Shown piece by piece: positions 19,505-28,996 of a stretch of 64,000 bases of DNA. Source of the DNA: an uncultured Rhodospirillaceae bacterium. GTDB taxonomy: Bacteria; Pseudomonadota; Alphaproteobacteria; Rhodospirillales; Rhodospirillaceae. Position 1 is the first letter of the stretch; the number at the start of each line of letters is the position of its first letter. Below the pieces are notes generated by a model. That model searched no databases. It was not told the origin of the DNA and saw only the letters and a list, made by a program, of their open reading frames with translations. The position numbers and the translations under genes were made by a program. The stretch spans positions 1 through 64,000 of the forward strand of contig CALSLN010000014.1 in NCBI GenBank assembly GCA_943787205.1. Direction: 5' to 3'.

Positions 19505-19518
19505 GGGGGGGGGGGGGG
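19505..19518 (+). repeat. Run of 14 G just upstream of norB remnant
   Basis: Fourteen consecutive G residues end four bases before the ATG of the norB remnant, where the ribosome-binding site would be. Such runs can vary in length by slippage, and in some bacteria they drive phase variation. Equally, run length is hard to sequence. A shorter run of eight G lies at 19389-19396. Confidence 0.7.
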
Positions 19519-19522
19519 AACC

Positions 19523-20035
19523 ATGGAAACCTACAAAACGACCTTCACGATTAAACGGCTATGGATTCTTTTGGCCGTCAGCATGCTCGTTATGTTTTCA
19601 ACCCTGTTATTATTCGGTCGCGAAATTTATCAACAAGCACCGCCCATACCTGAGAGTTACTAGACAAATTCAGGAGACGTTGTTTATACGCGGACGCACA
19701 TTCAGCGCGGCCAAAATGTTTGGCAATCAATCGGAGGCATGTAGCAAGGATCGGTTTGGGGGCATGGAAGTTACCTTGCACCAGATTGGACCGCTGATTG
19801 GTTACATCGTGAAGCAGAAGCGTTGCTCGAGATCATGGTCGATGGTGCTAGCACACTTACGCAACTTCCTAACACACCAATAGAAAAAGTTTACGCAACC
19901 TCCTTACGCTCCGAAATGCGTGAAAATACCTATGACTCCGGAAGTGGCATAGTAACAATCAGCGAGAAACGAGCCCAAGCGATTCAGGAGGTAGCACACC
20001 ACTATCAACTACAGGGTGGGACAAAAAATCCTTAA
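19523..20035 (+). pseudogene. norB: Quinol-dependent nitric oxide reductase, N-terminal remnant
   Basis: One frame reads a first membrane helix and the qNOR hallmark FGREIYQQAPPIPES, then an in-frame TAG. The same frame continues with HIQRGQNVWQSIGG, a second TAG, WGHGSYLAPDWTADWLHREA, and on to AHHYQLQGGTKNP before a final stop. These are conserved features of NorZ/qNorB. Only about 170 of roughly 760 residues remain; the catalytic haem-copper-oxidase-like part is missing. The two nonsense codons lie in one unbroken frame, so this is real decay, unlike the frameshifts elsewhere. It sits directly after the truncated hmp, so a former NO-detoxification locus has been lost. Confidence 0.88.
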
Positions 20036-20134
20036 TTTTCCGTGATTTCGTATCCATTGGTATGTCGGTGTTCATCAGCATGTCTTTTTCTCCCGTCCTA
20101 ATTCCTGACCACCTACGATCTCAAAAATTGAAGG

Positions 20135-20960
20135 CTATCGCGTACTTTCTTGAGGAGCCTGAAGGGCCTCAATGTCAGCGAAGTTCATTGGTGGTGCCAT
20201 CCACAACGGTGCTTTGTCGCTTACGTAGGATTTGATGCTTTGTGGTAGGTCATCAAAAGAGTCTGTGCGCCAACCCACCATGTGCTTAATGGTTGGCTTT
20301 CCTTCGTTAAATGGCGGTGCTGCACTGTATCCGACCCACGACAACTGAAAACGTGTCGCTCGATCTATGCTGTCTGGTTGAATAAAGAAATCGTAGTTCT
20401 CAAAGCTCTGAACCCTGCCTCTTCCCGGAAGGGTATAGTTGAGAAACACCGGAGACGAGTATTGGGCTACGCCATCCCCAAGCCACCGCGCACTTATGTC
20501 GGTAACTGGTCCAATGCTCTGTAAGTTGGGTTCCCGTCCTTGCTCTACCATGGCGACCAATCTGTCGCCCTCAAGCTTGTAGCTCATAAGTTGATACGGA
20601 TATTGCACCGCTGAAACGGGCTTACCGTCGATCTCCTCAATAACTTCGTTTGTCACCGGATCGCGATAAATATAAATCTTCCGGGACAGCTGGTAGGCTA
20701 AATCCGGCTCACTCGGCTTGCGAGCCAATACGCCAAGATCAACACCCTCCATAATAGCCAACAGGTCGCCGGAGGGATAACCCTTCACCGTTCCAGTGAA
20801 ATACCAAAAGACTGGTTCGCCATCGCCCGTTCGCATGGATACAAAGCGGTCGAATAATTCGCGATCAAACCCACCCTGTCTTACCTGAGCAAACCGTTGC
20901 GCCATAGCTCATGGCCACCACAATCAACGACAAAATTATCAATCCAAAATAAGATCTCAT
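20135..20960 (-). CDS. Secreted DUF1838-family protein (frameshifted at signal peptide)
   Basis: The open part encodes 256 residues with features I associate with DUF1838: EPVFWYFTGTVKGYPSGD, YIYRDPVTNEVIEEIDGKPV, and the C-terminal FDDLPQSIKSYVSDKAPLWM. The bases upstream encode MRSYFGLIILSLIVVAM, a signal peptide in another frame joined by a one-base shift near 20905. The biochemical role of DUF1838 is unknown. The gene ends the minus-strand block led by the flavoproteins at 28883. A second family member occurs at 50409-51328. Confidence 0.7.
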
Positions 20961-21007
20961 TCGTTGTTTCTTCCTCATAGAGAGCGGCGACGTAAAGACC
21001 ATTTGCT

Positions 21008-21571
21008 TCACTCGTCTTTTGCGAAAATTTCTTCGCCTTTGGCTGCGTAGAAATTACCTAGCTCAGTCAGCGCGCCACGCGGGGCTTCAATCCATTGAAT
21101 AAATCGCCAGTCTCCGTCTATTTTGCGGAGCAGAACCGTGATGAACAGTTCGCCACCCATCGTGCTTACCGAGCCATTCTGACCAGGGAATTTGGCTGCC
21201 CAGGTCAATTTGACCAGTGCGGAAGTCACATCGCCTGAGATTTGGGTTTGGGAGAAGGTTTCAAACGCGGTCTTGTATTCCACGGAGCCGAGCAGGCTAA
21301 ACGCATCGTAATAAGCTTCAATATCCGACCACGACGTCAAAGGACTGTCCGATTCCGCCGGCAAGAGCAGTGGCGCGTTCCATGAGTGGTCCCAGGCCTG
21401 CGGTAAAGCATCAAAATTACCGGACATAAAGGCTGCCGCAAAATCCTGGAAACTCTGGTCTACAGTGCTACTGGCCTGCGCCGCTGATGAGGTAACAGTC
21501 ACATTGGATAAACCAAGAACAATTAGAACCAGCAATGTTTTTAGGCCGGAGAAAAAGTTCGTTAGAGACAT
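21008..21571 (-). CDS. Secreted NTF2/SnoaL-like protein
   Basis: An intact 187-residue protein with a signal peptide (LLVLIVLGLSNVTVTSSAAQ) and one NTF2-like domain: FAAAFMSGNFDALPQAW at the start, SDIEAYYDAFSLLGSVEY in the middle and LLRKIDGDWRFIQWIEAP near the end. This cone fold is used by isomerases, hydratases and binding proteins, so no reaction can be assigned. It is one of three such proteins in this block, an unusual density. Confidence 0.7.
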   Translation of the reverse strand: MSLTNFFSGLKTLLVLIVLGLSNVTVTSSAAQASSTVDQSFQDFAAAFMSGNFDALPQAWDHSWNAPLLLPAESDSPLTSWSDIEAYYDAFSLLGSVEYKTAFETFSQTQISGDVTSALVKLTWAAKFPGQNGSVSTMGGELFITVLLRKIDGDWRFIQWIEAPRGALTELGNFYAAKGEEIFAKDE

Positions 21572-21613
21572 AATTCGTTCCTTTTAAGCAGACAGGGTTA
21601 AGTGCGGCCCGCG

Positions 21614-23090
21614 TTATAGACGCTCCATAATCTCAAAAGCCGCGCGCTCGCCACTTTCCAGAGCGCCTTCCATACCGCGATCAAGACGCGCCGTATGCTC
21701 ACCACTAAAGTGAATACGTCCCGCTGGTTTCGCCATAACGTTGGCGAAGTTACTGATCTGTCCAGGCTTCCAAGAGCACCAGGTGCCGCCGGCGAACTGG
21801 TCTTTTTGCCACGACCAAGTGCGGATAGGCTTCAGCGCACCCTTTGTAGACGGTCGAATTGCGGCCAACGAAGCCAACACTTCATGGGGGAGGGACGTCG
21901 TCTGGAAGCCGGTCCGCCCGCAACGCGTTTTTACCGCTTAGCCAAACACAGGCGCTTGTAATTTCGCCGTTGTCACCATGGGCATAGGCGAGGAGTTGTC
22001 CGCAGAATTGATCGGTCCACATGTTCGGCGGCAAGCCGTCATCCTCCCAATAAGGGCGCTCAATGGAAAAGTGCAATTGTGTTGTGGTGCTGTATCCGAG
22101 CGTGGCCACTGCTGCGCCTTGCTGCCCCGCCAGGGGGTGGGTCAACCTTCAACAGCCGGAGGGCACTGAAAGGCAATGAGACAAGAACAAAACGGGCCTT
22201 ATGGATCGTCCCGTCATCGGTGGCCACAGTTACGCCGCCGCTATCGTGCGTGATCGAATGCGCCCGTGTGTTCATATGAATGTCACCGCGGACTGTTTTG
22301 GCCATGGCTTTGGGTAAACTCTGATTGCCCCCCTTTATGTGAAACACCCCGCTGCCCTGGCTTTGGTGTTGACCCCAGGTTTGGTTTTGCAGCAAATGCA
22401 GCGCCGACACATCATGAGAACTGTTGCCATAGGACTGATTGATATCGATACCCATGTTGATGGCATTCGTCGCGTAACCGTTGCGGTTTAACAATTCATA
22501 GAGGGATATATCTAGACTCGCCGCTTCAGGTTCGAGCCAACTTTCTATGTCCTTCAAGGTATTGAGAGGTGCGATGGCCGGGTTGCGAAAGAAGAAGGGC
22601 AATACCGACTTCAAGTGATCGGGAAACGGGTTTGCTTTTCGAGTGTTCCCATTCCGGTGTTTTGATCGCCTGACCGCCAAGATGAAGCAGCGTCTTCTCT
22701 GCCTGTTGATCAAGCGAAATCTCTACCGGTTCGCGCGCGCGCATCGGCTCCAACGTCAATCCGAGACGGTCGGCGTAGTCGAGAACACGAGCGTACAGAG
22801 GCCCAATGACGCTGCCACCGGCTTCAGGAGATCCAGGAACATCTGTTAGAGTGTAAAGGCGACCACCGATTCGGTTTCGGCCCTCGAGAACGGTGACGTT
22901 GGCACCAGCCTCCTCCAGCAACAAAGCAGCGTTGAGTCCGGATAGTCCGGCGCCAATGATCAGGACATCACTTTCTGTCTCTGAGGCATGGGCACTGCGG
23001 ATGGGCATCGCTGTGGCTGCAACGCTACCGGCGGCAAGCGCCAGAGTGGATCGACGCGACGTGCCATTTTTTTTGCTGAGATAATTTCAT
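21614..23090 (-). CDS. Tat-exported flavin amine oxidase (frameshifted)
   Basis: Joined frames give about 480 residues. The N-terminus reads SRRSTLALAAGSVAATAMP, a twin-arginine signal, reached from ATG 23090 if one A is removed from an A-run. The FAD site is VLIIGAGLSGLNAALLLEEA with VLEGRNRIGGRLYT, typical of the monoamine/polyamine oxidase family. The C-terminal flavin-contact region is GRIHFSGEHTARLDRGMEGA. Two further shifts occur near 22100 and 22620. Substrate is unknown; members oxidise amines, amino acids or unsaturated rings. It acts in the periplasm if the Tat signal is real, beside secreted NTF2-like proteins. Confidence 0.8.
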
Positions 23091-23095
23091 TTTTA

Positions 23096-23795
23096 TCACC
23101 CTGAAAACTGAGCAAGTTCGTACGTAGTTGCCATGTAACCGCCCACGCGAATCTTAACCATCATGAAATCCTCGGGCGTTACCCATAGCTCCTCGGTTGG
23201 ATGTTCTTTGGGTAAGCTGCCCTCGACCAAGAAGCGATAATGGTGTGTGTCGAATGTTCCCGCGCCAACGGTGATGCGTTCCGGCCCTACAAACTCGATA
23301 CGAAAATCGATGGGACACAACATTGGCCCCGAACAGCCGTCATGTTCTAGGGAGTTCAGCATGGAACCTTTTGTCGGTTGCGGATTGACCCCAGAACTAT
23401 GGTCAAATGTTGCCAGGTGCAAAGCATCGCCCGATAAGGGGTGAGGGCCGAAGGACTGCGGCCTGGTCGGCAAGTCCATATGCTGACTTATGCGCCCGGT
23501 ACCGATGTTGTAGCCCTCAAACGAGGCAAAATTATCACCGAAGCGAAACCATCCATCTCCTAAATAGGCCACCGTTCTTTTGCAAGCGCGTATAGCAGTC
23601 AACTGGACGCCACTGGTCGTCGACAGTGTAAACAATATCTTTTGATACTTCTTGATCATAGATTTCGCACGTCGCTTGCAAAGTACGGTGGCCGTTGGGC
23701 GCGACAGATACTGAAAAATATTCGATCCCACGTTCACCCTTGGTATCATGTCTTGAAACAATGGTTCCGCTGTATCGTCGACGCATAGCTTTCAT
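23096..23795 (-). CDS. Conserved-looking protein of unknown function (one frameshift)
   Basis: Two overlapping frames join near 23560 to give about 230 residues starting MKAMRRRYSGTIVSRH. The sequence is beta-rich (YFSVSVAPNGHRTLQATCEI, ITVGAGTFDTHHYRFLVEG, ELWVTPEDFMMVKIRVGGY), which recalls lipocalin-like or DUF3108-type periplasmic proteins, but no signal peptide is visible and I do not recognise the family. It begins 26 bases after the downstream end of an NTF2-like gene, so it is in the same operon. Confidence 0.6.
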
Positions 23796-23821
23796 TGCTA
23801 CTTTTCCTTATTCTAAATTGT

Positions 23822-24247
23822 TTACGAGGACTCACCGAAATGCGGTGTGTTTGGGTCAACGTCTTCTGACTCTTGATCCATATCCATGAATATTCTCCAC
23901 TTGCCGTCCTCGCAAAGGCGAAGCAGAAGTGTGAAGCGACCGAATATGTAAGTGGGCTCCGCACCATCCCTCGGCGCTAATGTGAACCACGAGCGCCCAT
24001 AGACGTAGGCCCACGTCCCGTTGATTTCTGCGCTGTCATACTTGACGGTAACTTTGCGGTCTAAACGCGCAAAGGACCGCCTGATCAAGTTACCTACAGC
24101 GTCTTTGCCATTTACGGTGGCTCGCCCTTGGACTGCGACGGTAGCGTCAGCGGTATAGAGATCAATGACCTTCTCAGGGTCGTCGCCTTGATAAGCGGTG
24201 ATCCAGTCATCGATAACCGCGATGATTGTTGGGTCAAGATTTGGCAT
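23822..24247 (-). CDS. NTF2/SnoaL-like protein, cytosolic
   Basis: An intact 141-residue protein without signal peptide. AVIDDWITAYQGDDPEKVID, LYTADATVAVQGRATVNGKD and the C-terminal strand LLLRLCEDGKWRIFMDMDQE follow the SnoaL-like pattern. Activity is unknown. It lies 22 bases from the next NTF2-like gene upstream (24270-24767), suggesting a tandem pair that arose by duplication and then diverged in location. Confidence 0.75.
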   Translation of the reverse strand: MPNLDPTIIAVIDDWITAYQGDDPEKVIDLYTADATVAVQGRATVNGKDAVGNLIRRSFARLDRKVTVKYDSAEINGTWAYVYGRSWFTLAPRDGAEPTYIFGRFTLLLRLCEDGKWRIFMDMDQESEDVDPNTPHFGESS

Positions 24248-24269
24248 AAGGCGCAGACTCTATTTCCAT

Positions 24270-24767
24270 TCACCGGGCAGGCATGAGTTCCAGTCCATCC
24301 GGACTAGGTGTGTCGATGTCTCTAAAAATGCGCCACGCGCCGTCATCCTTGCGCAACACAATGAGATAATTGCCTGGGTCTTCGATTCCTTTGGCTTCAT
24401 CAACAACAAGAAAGCGCCCAATCATTGTGGCCATGCCCCCAGACACGCGTAGTTCAGTCAGCGAGCCATACTGTTCCCGGCTTGACCCAGCATCATAATT
24501 TTCCAAGTAAAAGGCGCGCGCACCGTCGTGCCCTTTAATGATGGCCCGGTCCCTGGTCATGATCCAAACGTCGGGGTGATGAAGCTCAATAACGCCATCA
24601 ATGTCTGCCGCTTCGCGGCGTTCGCCCCATTGGGTGAGCAGGGTCAGTATCGCGTCGATTTCAGCTTGAGGGCCCTCGAACACAGGCGCGTCTTGTGCCG
24701 AGACAACCCCACCCGGTGTGCAAGACATGCACAATCCTATGAGTAGAACTTGTAGTTTTGATTTCAT
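24270..24767 (-). CDS. Secreted NTF2/SnoaL-like protein
   Basis: An intact 165-residue protein with an N-terminal signal (LQVLLIGLCMSCTPGGVVSA). The cysteine context is not a clean lipobox, so secretion rather than lipidation is favoured. The domain follows the family (AILTLLTQWGERREAADIDG, ELHHPDVWIMT, LIVLRKDDGAWRIFRDI). No catalytic residues can be assigned with confidence. Confidence 0.72.
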   Translation of the reverse strand: MKSKLQVLLIGLCMSCTPGGVVSAQDAPVFEGPQAEIDAILTLLTQWGERREAADIDGVIELHHPDVWIMTRDRAIIKGHDGARAFYLENYDAGSSREQYGSLTELRVSGGMATMIGRFLVVDEAKGIEDPGNYLIVLRKDDGAWRIFRDIDTPSPDGLELMPAR

Positions 24768-24795
24768 TGAGCGTTCCTGTTGGTAGGCATGGCCC

Positions 24796-25459
24796 TTACC
24801 AGGGCTTCATCACTGATAAAATTACTATCCCTGCAATGAACACCCAAAGCAGAATGAGAATTCCGGTGCCCCAGGTATAGATCCACCAAATCTCTTTTTC
24901 TTTCTCAGGCGTCGAGCCATTGCTGTCGATGTCACGCCACACACGGAAGAACTCGATGATGGATAGTCGAATGCCGACGCCACTTGCCATTACACAGCCA
25001 AATAAAAACAGCTTCCCAGCGAGCCACCCTTGTAAGCTTATTGCCCCAAGCGCGGTGGCAACACCTATGCCTATGAGGACCGTGAGCAAGATGTAGCGAA
25101 TAGACCGGTCTATCAGAGCTAATGTCTGTCCCCCGGCACCATGTCGGACGCGGTGTATGATTTCAACGAATGCGAGCCATGCAACACCGACGGTGCCCGC
25201 AACCCAAGCCAGTGTTGTGCCCCCTGGAATATATCCCAGCAAGGCGGCGAGCACGGTACCGAGCCCAGCCTGAAGTACGAGGGGCGTAGCGAACATGCTG
25301 ATCGACATCCATGACATGCTCCATCAGCTTTTTCCGCTCTGGAAACGGCATGGATGATGCCCGGCAGACATAACGGTATTCGCTGTTGATGACGAACTCA
25401 GACCCGAGCCAATACCCCAGCACAGCGATATGAAATACGAGGAGAACTTCAATTAACAT
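24796..25459 (-). CDS. Four-helix membrane protein (one frameshift)
   Basis: Joining frames near 25280 gives about 220 residues, starting MLIEVLLVFHIAVLGYWLGS and containing four to five hydrophobic helices with a short charged motif MDVDQHVRY after the first. DUF2269 or similar small integral membrane families are possible. It sits between the NTF2-like genes and the flavoprotein genes in the same orientation and could anchor or supply quinone access to the flavoenzymes, which is inference only. Confidence 0.6.
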
Positions 25460-25468
25460 ACTAACTCC

Positions 25469-25681
25469 TTAAGAATCGGCTCGTTTGAATAGGGATGCCA
25501 AACACACCTTGATAATGCCGGGCTTAAGAAAGAGCCTAGCCATGAGAAATACCTCGCGTGGCTTCAGCGTGACATCACATTGAAGCGTTGAAGCCATACC
25601 CGTCAGTTTGATTTTGCCGTCTTCGACACACGATGACTCTATATCGACAGCAAGGGTGATGGCTGGGGTGGATACACGCAT
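25469..25681 (-). CDS. Small protein of unknown function
   Basis: A 70-residue frame (MRVSTPAITLAVDIESSCVE to ASLFKRADS) starting two bases after the stop of the flavoprotein gene, which suggests translational coupling. The middle (ITLAVDIE, then LQCDVTLKPREVFLMARLF) looks beta-rich. No family recognised. Confidence 0.55.
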   Translation of the reverse strand: MRVSTPAITLAVDIESSCVEDGKIKLTGMASTLQCDVTLKPREVFLMARLFLKPGIIKVCLASLFKRADS

Positions 25682-25683
25682 GG

Positions 25684-27192
25684 TTAATCCGCCCACGCGG
25701 AAAGACCAACGGCGTTTCGCCCGGCTGCCCGCCCAGAAATCATCGCTTCGGTAAGATAGCTGCCATTCTGATAGAGGTCAGAAATCATTGATCCAAGTTC
25801 ACCCGCTTCGTAGAGGCGAGGAATACACTTGCCGTCATGCCCAAGCACTTCAGATTCAATTGTTCGCTTGGCGCCACCGCTTGTGCAAACGATGGTTGGC
25901 ACCACTTCAATGGCATAAAACGGCCCTTGGGAGATGGCCGATAAGGTTGCTGGCGTACGCCCAAATTGCTCGTCTATCCCTGCCGTTGAAGCGCTATTGA
26001 ATTGATTAACGGTCTCAAGAACCGAAGCAGGCTTCCGGTCAATTTTCTCTGCTAGTTCTTCAATGGTCTCTGCTGAAGAAATCCATCCCTTGTCAACTTC
26101 CGGTTGGTTGTCGTCAGCCCATCGGTAGCGGTTTACCACTGTGTTCCAACTCATGAATTTTGTCACAAGGCACATATTTTGACGCGTCACGTCATCAAAT
26201 ATCATGTGGACAGGCTGCGCTAAATGAAGCGGCACATCTGCCCACGTACCGTGATGTCTGAACTTGTAATGGGTTTGGTGAAGATGCTCTGTCTCGTTAT
26301 AAAACCGCTGATCGTCAGCAGCGATGTCTATCCAACTAAATGCGGTGAAGAGCGTGTTTCTTAGAAAACCGCCCTCAAAATCCGGAACCTTGAAACCGGG
26401 CCAAATCCCTCCACTCTGCCCCCGATTACGCATGTGCCACATATCCGCACCCGCTTTTTGCAGAACCTTAATACCGTCACCGGTATTGCCGGGCGTCCCT
26501 AACGGATATGCATTCGTAAAGCCGTAATAGTTGCGCTGCATATCGAGGTTGTTCTCATATCCACCACACGCGAGAATGACTCCACGCCGTGCTTTAATGG
26601 CTTGCCGAGCCCCTTCAGGTCCGCACACCACGCCCAACACCTCTAAAGTGTCTGGGTCTTGAACTAGATCTACGAGTGGCATTTCGAACTTGAACCTTGG
26701 TTTGCGGTTCTCTGCGCACCCTTTCATGGTCAACCAAACCCCGCTTGGGGTTGGCAGGATAGTTGATTGGTGCGTTACCGCTTCGCTTGCCCCAAACTCT
26801 GGAAACTCAAGAACGGCATCGCCATCGCTCCAACCACTTCCGACTGAATACTTCAGGCCCGCTTCATCAGCCCGCTCCATGATCCACGGCTCAAGATCAG
26901 CCATGCGCTCAGCCCACCCTTGAAGCATGTCTTCGGGAACAGGGTTGGCAGCACTCATGGCGCGTTGATAGGCAGCGAGGGCTTCAGGATTTTTACCGAC
27001 GAGGAGAGACTGACCGGACACGCGCGCGTTGCCGCCCGCCATATCTTCAGACATTTTTTCAATCACCAGAACGTCGGCGTTAGGATCAGCCTCACGGGCC
27101 TCGATGGCCGCGCAAGCCCCGGCCATTCCATATCCGACAATGATCACATCTGCTTCATCGTCCCAATTTGAGATGCTGCTCGGGCTAGCCAC
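25684..27192 (-). CDS. FAD-dependent oxidoreductase (fumarate reductase/ketosteroid dehydrogenase-like)
   Basis: An intact 502-residue cytosolic flavoprotein starting at GTG 27192 behind GAGGAATAG. The N-terminus has the ADP-binding site VIIVGYGMAGACAAIEA, followed by AGGNARVSGQ, and the C-terminus has LYEAGELGSMISDLYQNGSY and SGRAAGRNAV, all typical of the FAD_binding_2 family that includes fumarate reductases and 3-ketosteroid dehydrogenases. Substrate is unknown. It is paralogous to the next gene upstream, which carries a Tat signal, so related enzymes are made for two compartments. Confidence 0.82.
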   Translation of the reverse strand: MASPSSISNWDDEADVIIVGYGMAGACAAIEAREADPNADVLVIEKMSEDMAGGNARVSGQSLLVGKNPEALAAYQRAMSAANPVPEDMLQGWAERMADLEPWIMERADEAGLKYSVGSGWSDGDAVLEFPEFGASEAVTHQSTILPTPSGVWLTMKGCAENRKPRFKFEMPLVDLVQDPDTLEVLGVVCGPEGARQAIKARRGVILACGGYENNLDMQRNYYGFTNAYPLGTPGNTGDGIKVLQKAGADMWHMRNRGQSGGIWPGFKVPDFEGGFLRNTLFTAFSWIDIAADDQRFYNETEHLHQTHYKFRHHGTWADVPLHLAQPVHMIFDDVTRQNMCLVTKFMSWNTVVNRYRWADDNQPEVDKGWISSAETIEELAEKIDRKPASVLETVNQFNSASTAGIDEQFGRTPATLSAISQGPFYAIEVVPTIVCTSGGAKRTIESEVLGHDGKCIPRLYEAGELGSMISDLYQNGSYLTEAMISGRAAGRNAVGLSAWAD

Positions 27193-27292
27193 TATCTATT
27201 CCTCACTGACAGGTGTCTCGACAGAAAATAAGTCCGCCAGGGCCTATCGTTGGCCCTGGCGGTTGTCTGCGACAAGTTCCAAGTTTTTTGTA

Positions 27293-28883
27293 TTATGCGC
27301 GCAGGACGGCGTTGCGGCCCGCCGTACGGCCCGTGATCATGGCTTCCGTTAAGGTAAGCCCCGTTCTGATAGAGATGCGAAATGAACGACCCCAAGTTGC
27401 CAGCCTCATAAAGGCCCGGGATCGGCATTGCCAGCGTAATCCAGCACTTCAGAGTCTTTGTTCCGCTTCGCGCCCCCCGACGTGCAAAACGACACCACCG
27501 ACTATTTTCACGGCGTAAAATGGTCCGTTCTCGATTGGGCTCAGGGTTGTCAGGATGGCGACCGTATGCCTCATCCTTACCGGCTCGACACGCTGCGTTG
27601 TACTCATCGACCGTGCGGATGATCTGATCTGCGTTGCGGCCCATTTTGAAAGCCAAGCCTGCCAAAGTGTCTGCTTTAAGGACCCAACCCTTTTCCACTT
27701 CAGCACTGTTGTCTTCGCTCCAATCGTACCGGTGAACAGCGGCGTTCCAGGTCATCCACTTCATCATTAGACAAAAGTTCTTACAAACGGTTTCATCAAA
27801 AATCATGTGGACCGGCTGGACTTGAAAAAACTCCGTGTCGAAATAGTGACCGTGTCTCTTTTCCTTGTGGTGCGTCGCAGAATAGCGTTCTGTCTCGTCG
27901 TAGAACCGGCGGTCGTCCGCAGCTACATCGATCCAGCTGTGATAGTCCGTCTGCTCCCGGCTCTGAAAGTCTCGCATGAACACGGTGTCGAACTCCGGCA
28001 CCTGGATTGCGGGCCAAATGCCGCCACTCTGAACCCGTGCCCGCATGTGCCAGAGGTCGGCCCCTGCTTTTTGCACCATGCGAATACCGTCGCCGGTATT
28101 GTACGGTGTCCCGAATGGGTACACGTCGTGGCCAAAGTAGTTGCGCTGCATGTCCATATTATTTTCAAATCCGCCAACGGCCATGACGACGCCTCCACGG
28201 GCCCGCACCGCAATGCGTTTACCAGCCTGCTTAACGATCAAGCCAAAAACTTCACCCGATTCACTATCTTGCACCAATTCGACTGCTGGGCTTTCGTACC
28301 AAACAGTTACCGGACGTTTATCGATGTTCTTTTTGAACGCCTCCCAAAGACCACCAGCGCGAGGCAAAATCGTAGCGCTAAGGACTGCCTCTTCCGCACC
28401 GTACTCGGGCATCTCCCTAGTCCCAGCACTGGTGACATATTCCTGACGTGCTTCTTTCGCTCTGTCTTTGATCCAGGGTTCAAGTTCCAAAAGCTGGTCT
28501 GCCCAGAACTCCAGTAGGTCTTCCGGAATAGGATTAGGCTCACCCATTTTGCGCTGATAGTGCATCAGAGCCTGTTTATCTGGCTTGGGTCTCCACAGCG
28601 ATTGTCCGGATGCACGAGAGTTGCCACCGGCGTGCTCTTCAGGTGCCTTTTCGAGAATTAGAATTTTTGCATCCGGCTTAGCGTCAAGCGCTTCGATGGC
28701 AGCAGAGCAGCCCGCAAGACCAAAGCCGGCAATGACAACGTCGAATTCTGTGTCCCAGGTCACAGACCCAGGAGTCGCCGCCTCGGCGATTCCGACAGCG
28801 GATCCAGCGGCAGCTGCCGCGGCCGTTCCGACAAGCAATGACCGGCGATTAACGTTAGAATTCTTAGTATCTGTGGCGTCCAT
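27293..28883 (-). CDS. Tat-exported FAD-dependent oxidoreductase, paralogue (frameshifted C-terminus)
   Basis: The start is ATG 28883, preceded by GGGAG about 8 bases upstream; earlier in-frame starts lack a signal. Residues 1-40 contain a twin-arginine signal (NVNRRSLLVGTAAAAAAGSA). The FAD site VVIAGFGLAGCSAAIEALD and AGGNSRASGQ match the neighbour. Frame changes near 27440-27530 must be joined to recover ENGPFYAVKIVGGVVLHVGG and then IPGLYEAGNLGSFISHLYQN and the end RNAVLRA. The gene heads the operon and is divergent from the LysR gene 113 bases away. Confidence 0.8.
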
Positions 28884-28996
28884 AGTTTTATCTCCCAGCA
28901 CAATAATCCCTGCAGTAGCGCTAGAATTGCCTAATGCAACCCCGAACTCGAACAAATAACTCTATTAATTCACTAAAATAAGTTGTGAAATAAGAT

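Noticed and set aside
19523-20035. Two in-frame TAG codons in norB as stop-codon recoding
   Set aside because: Other genes in the window use TAG as a normal stop (for example the pentahaem gene and czcB), and the rest of norB is missing, so decay is simpler.
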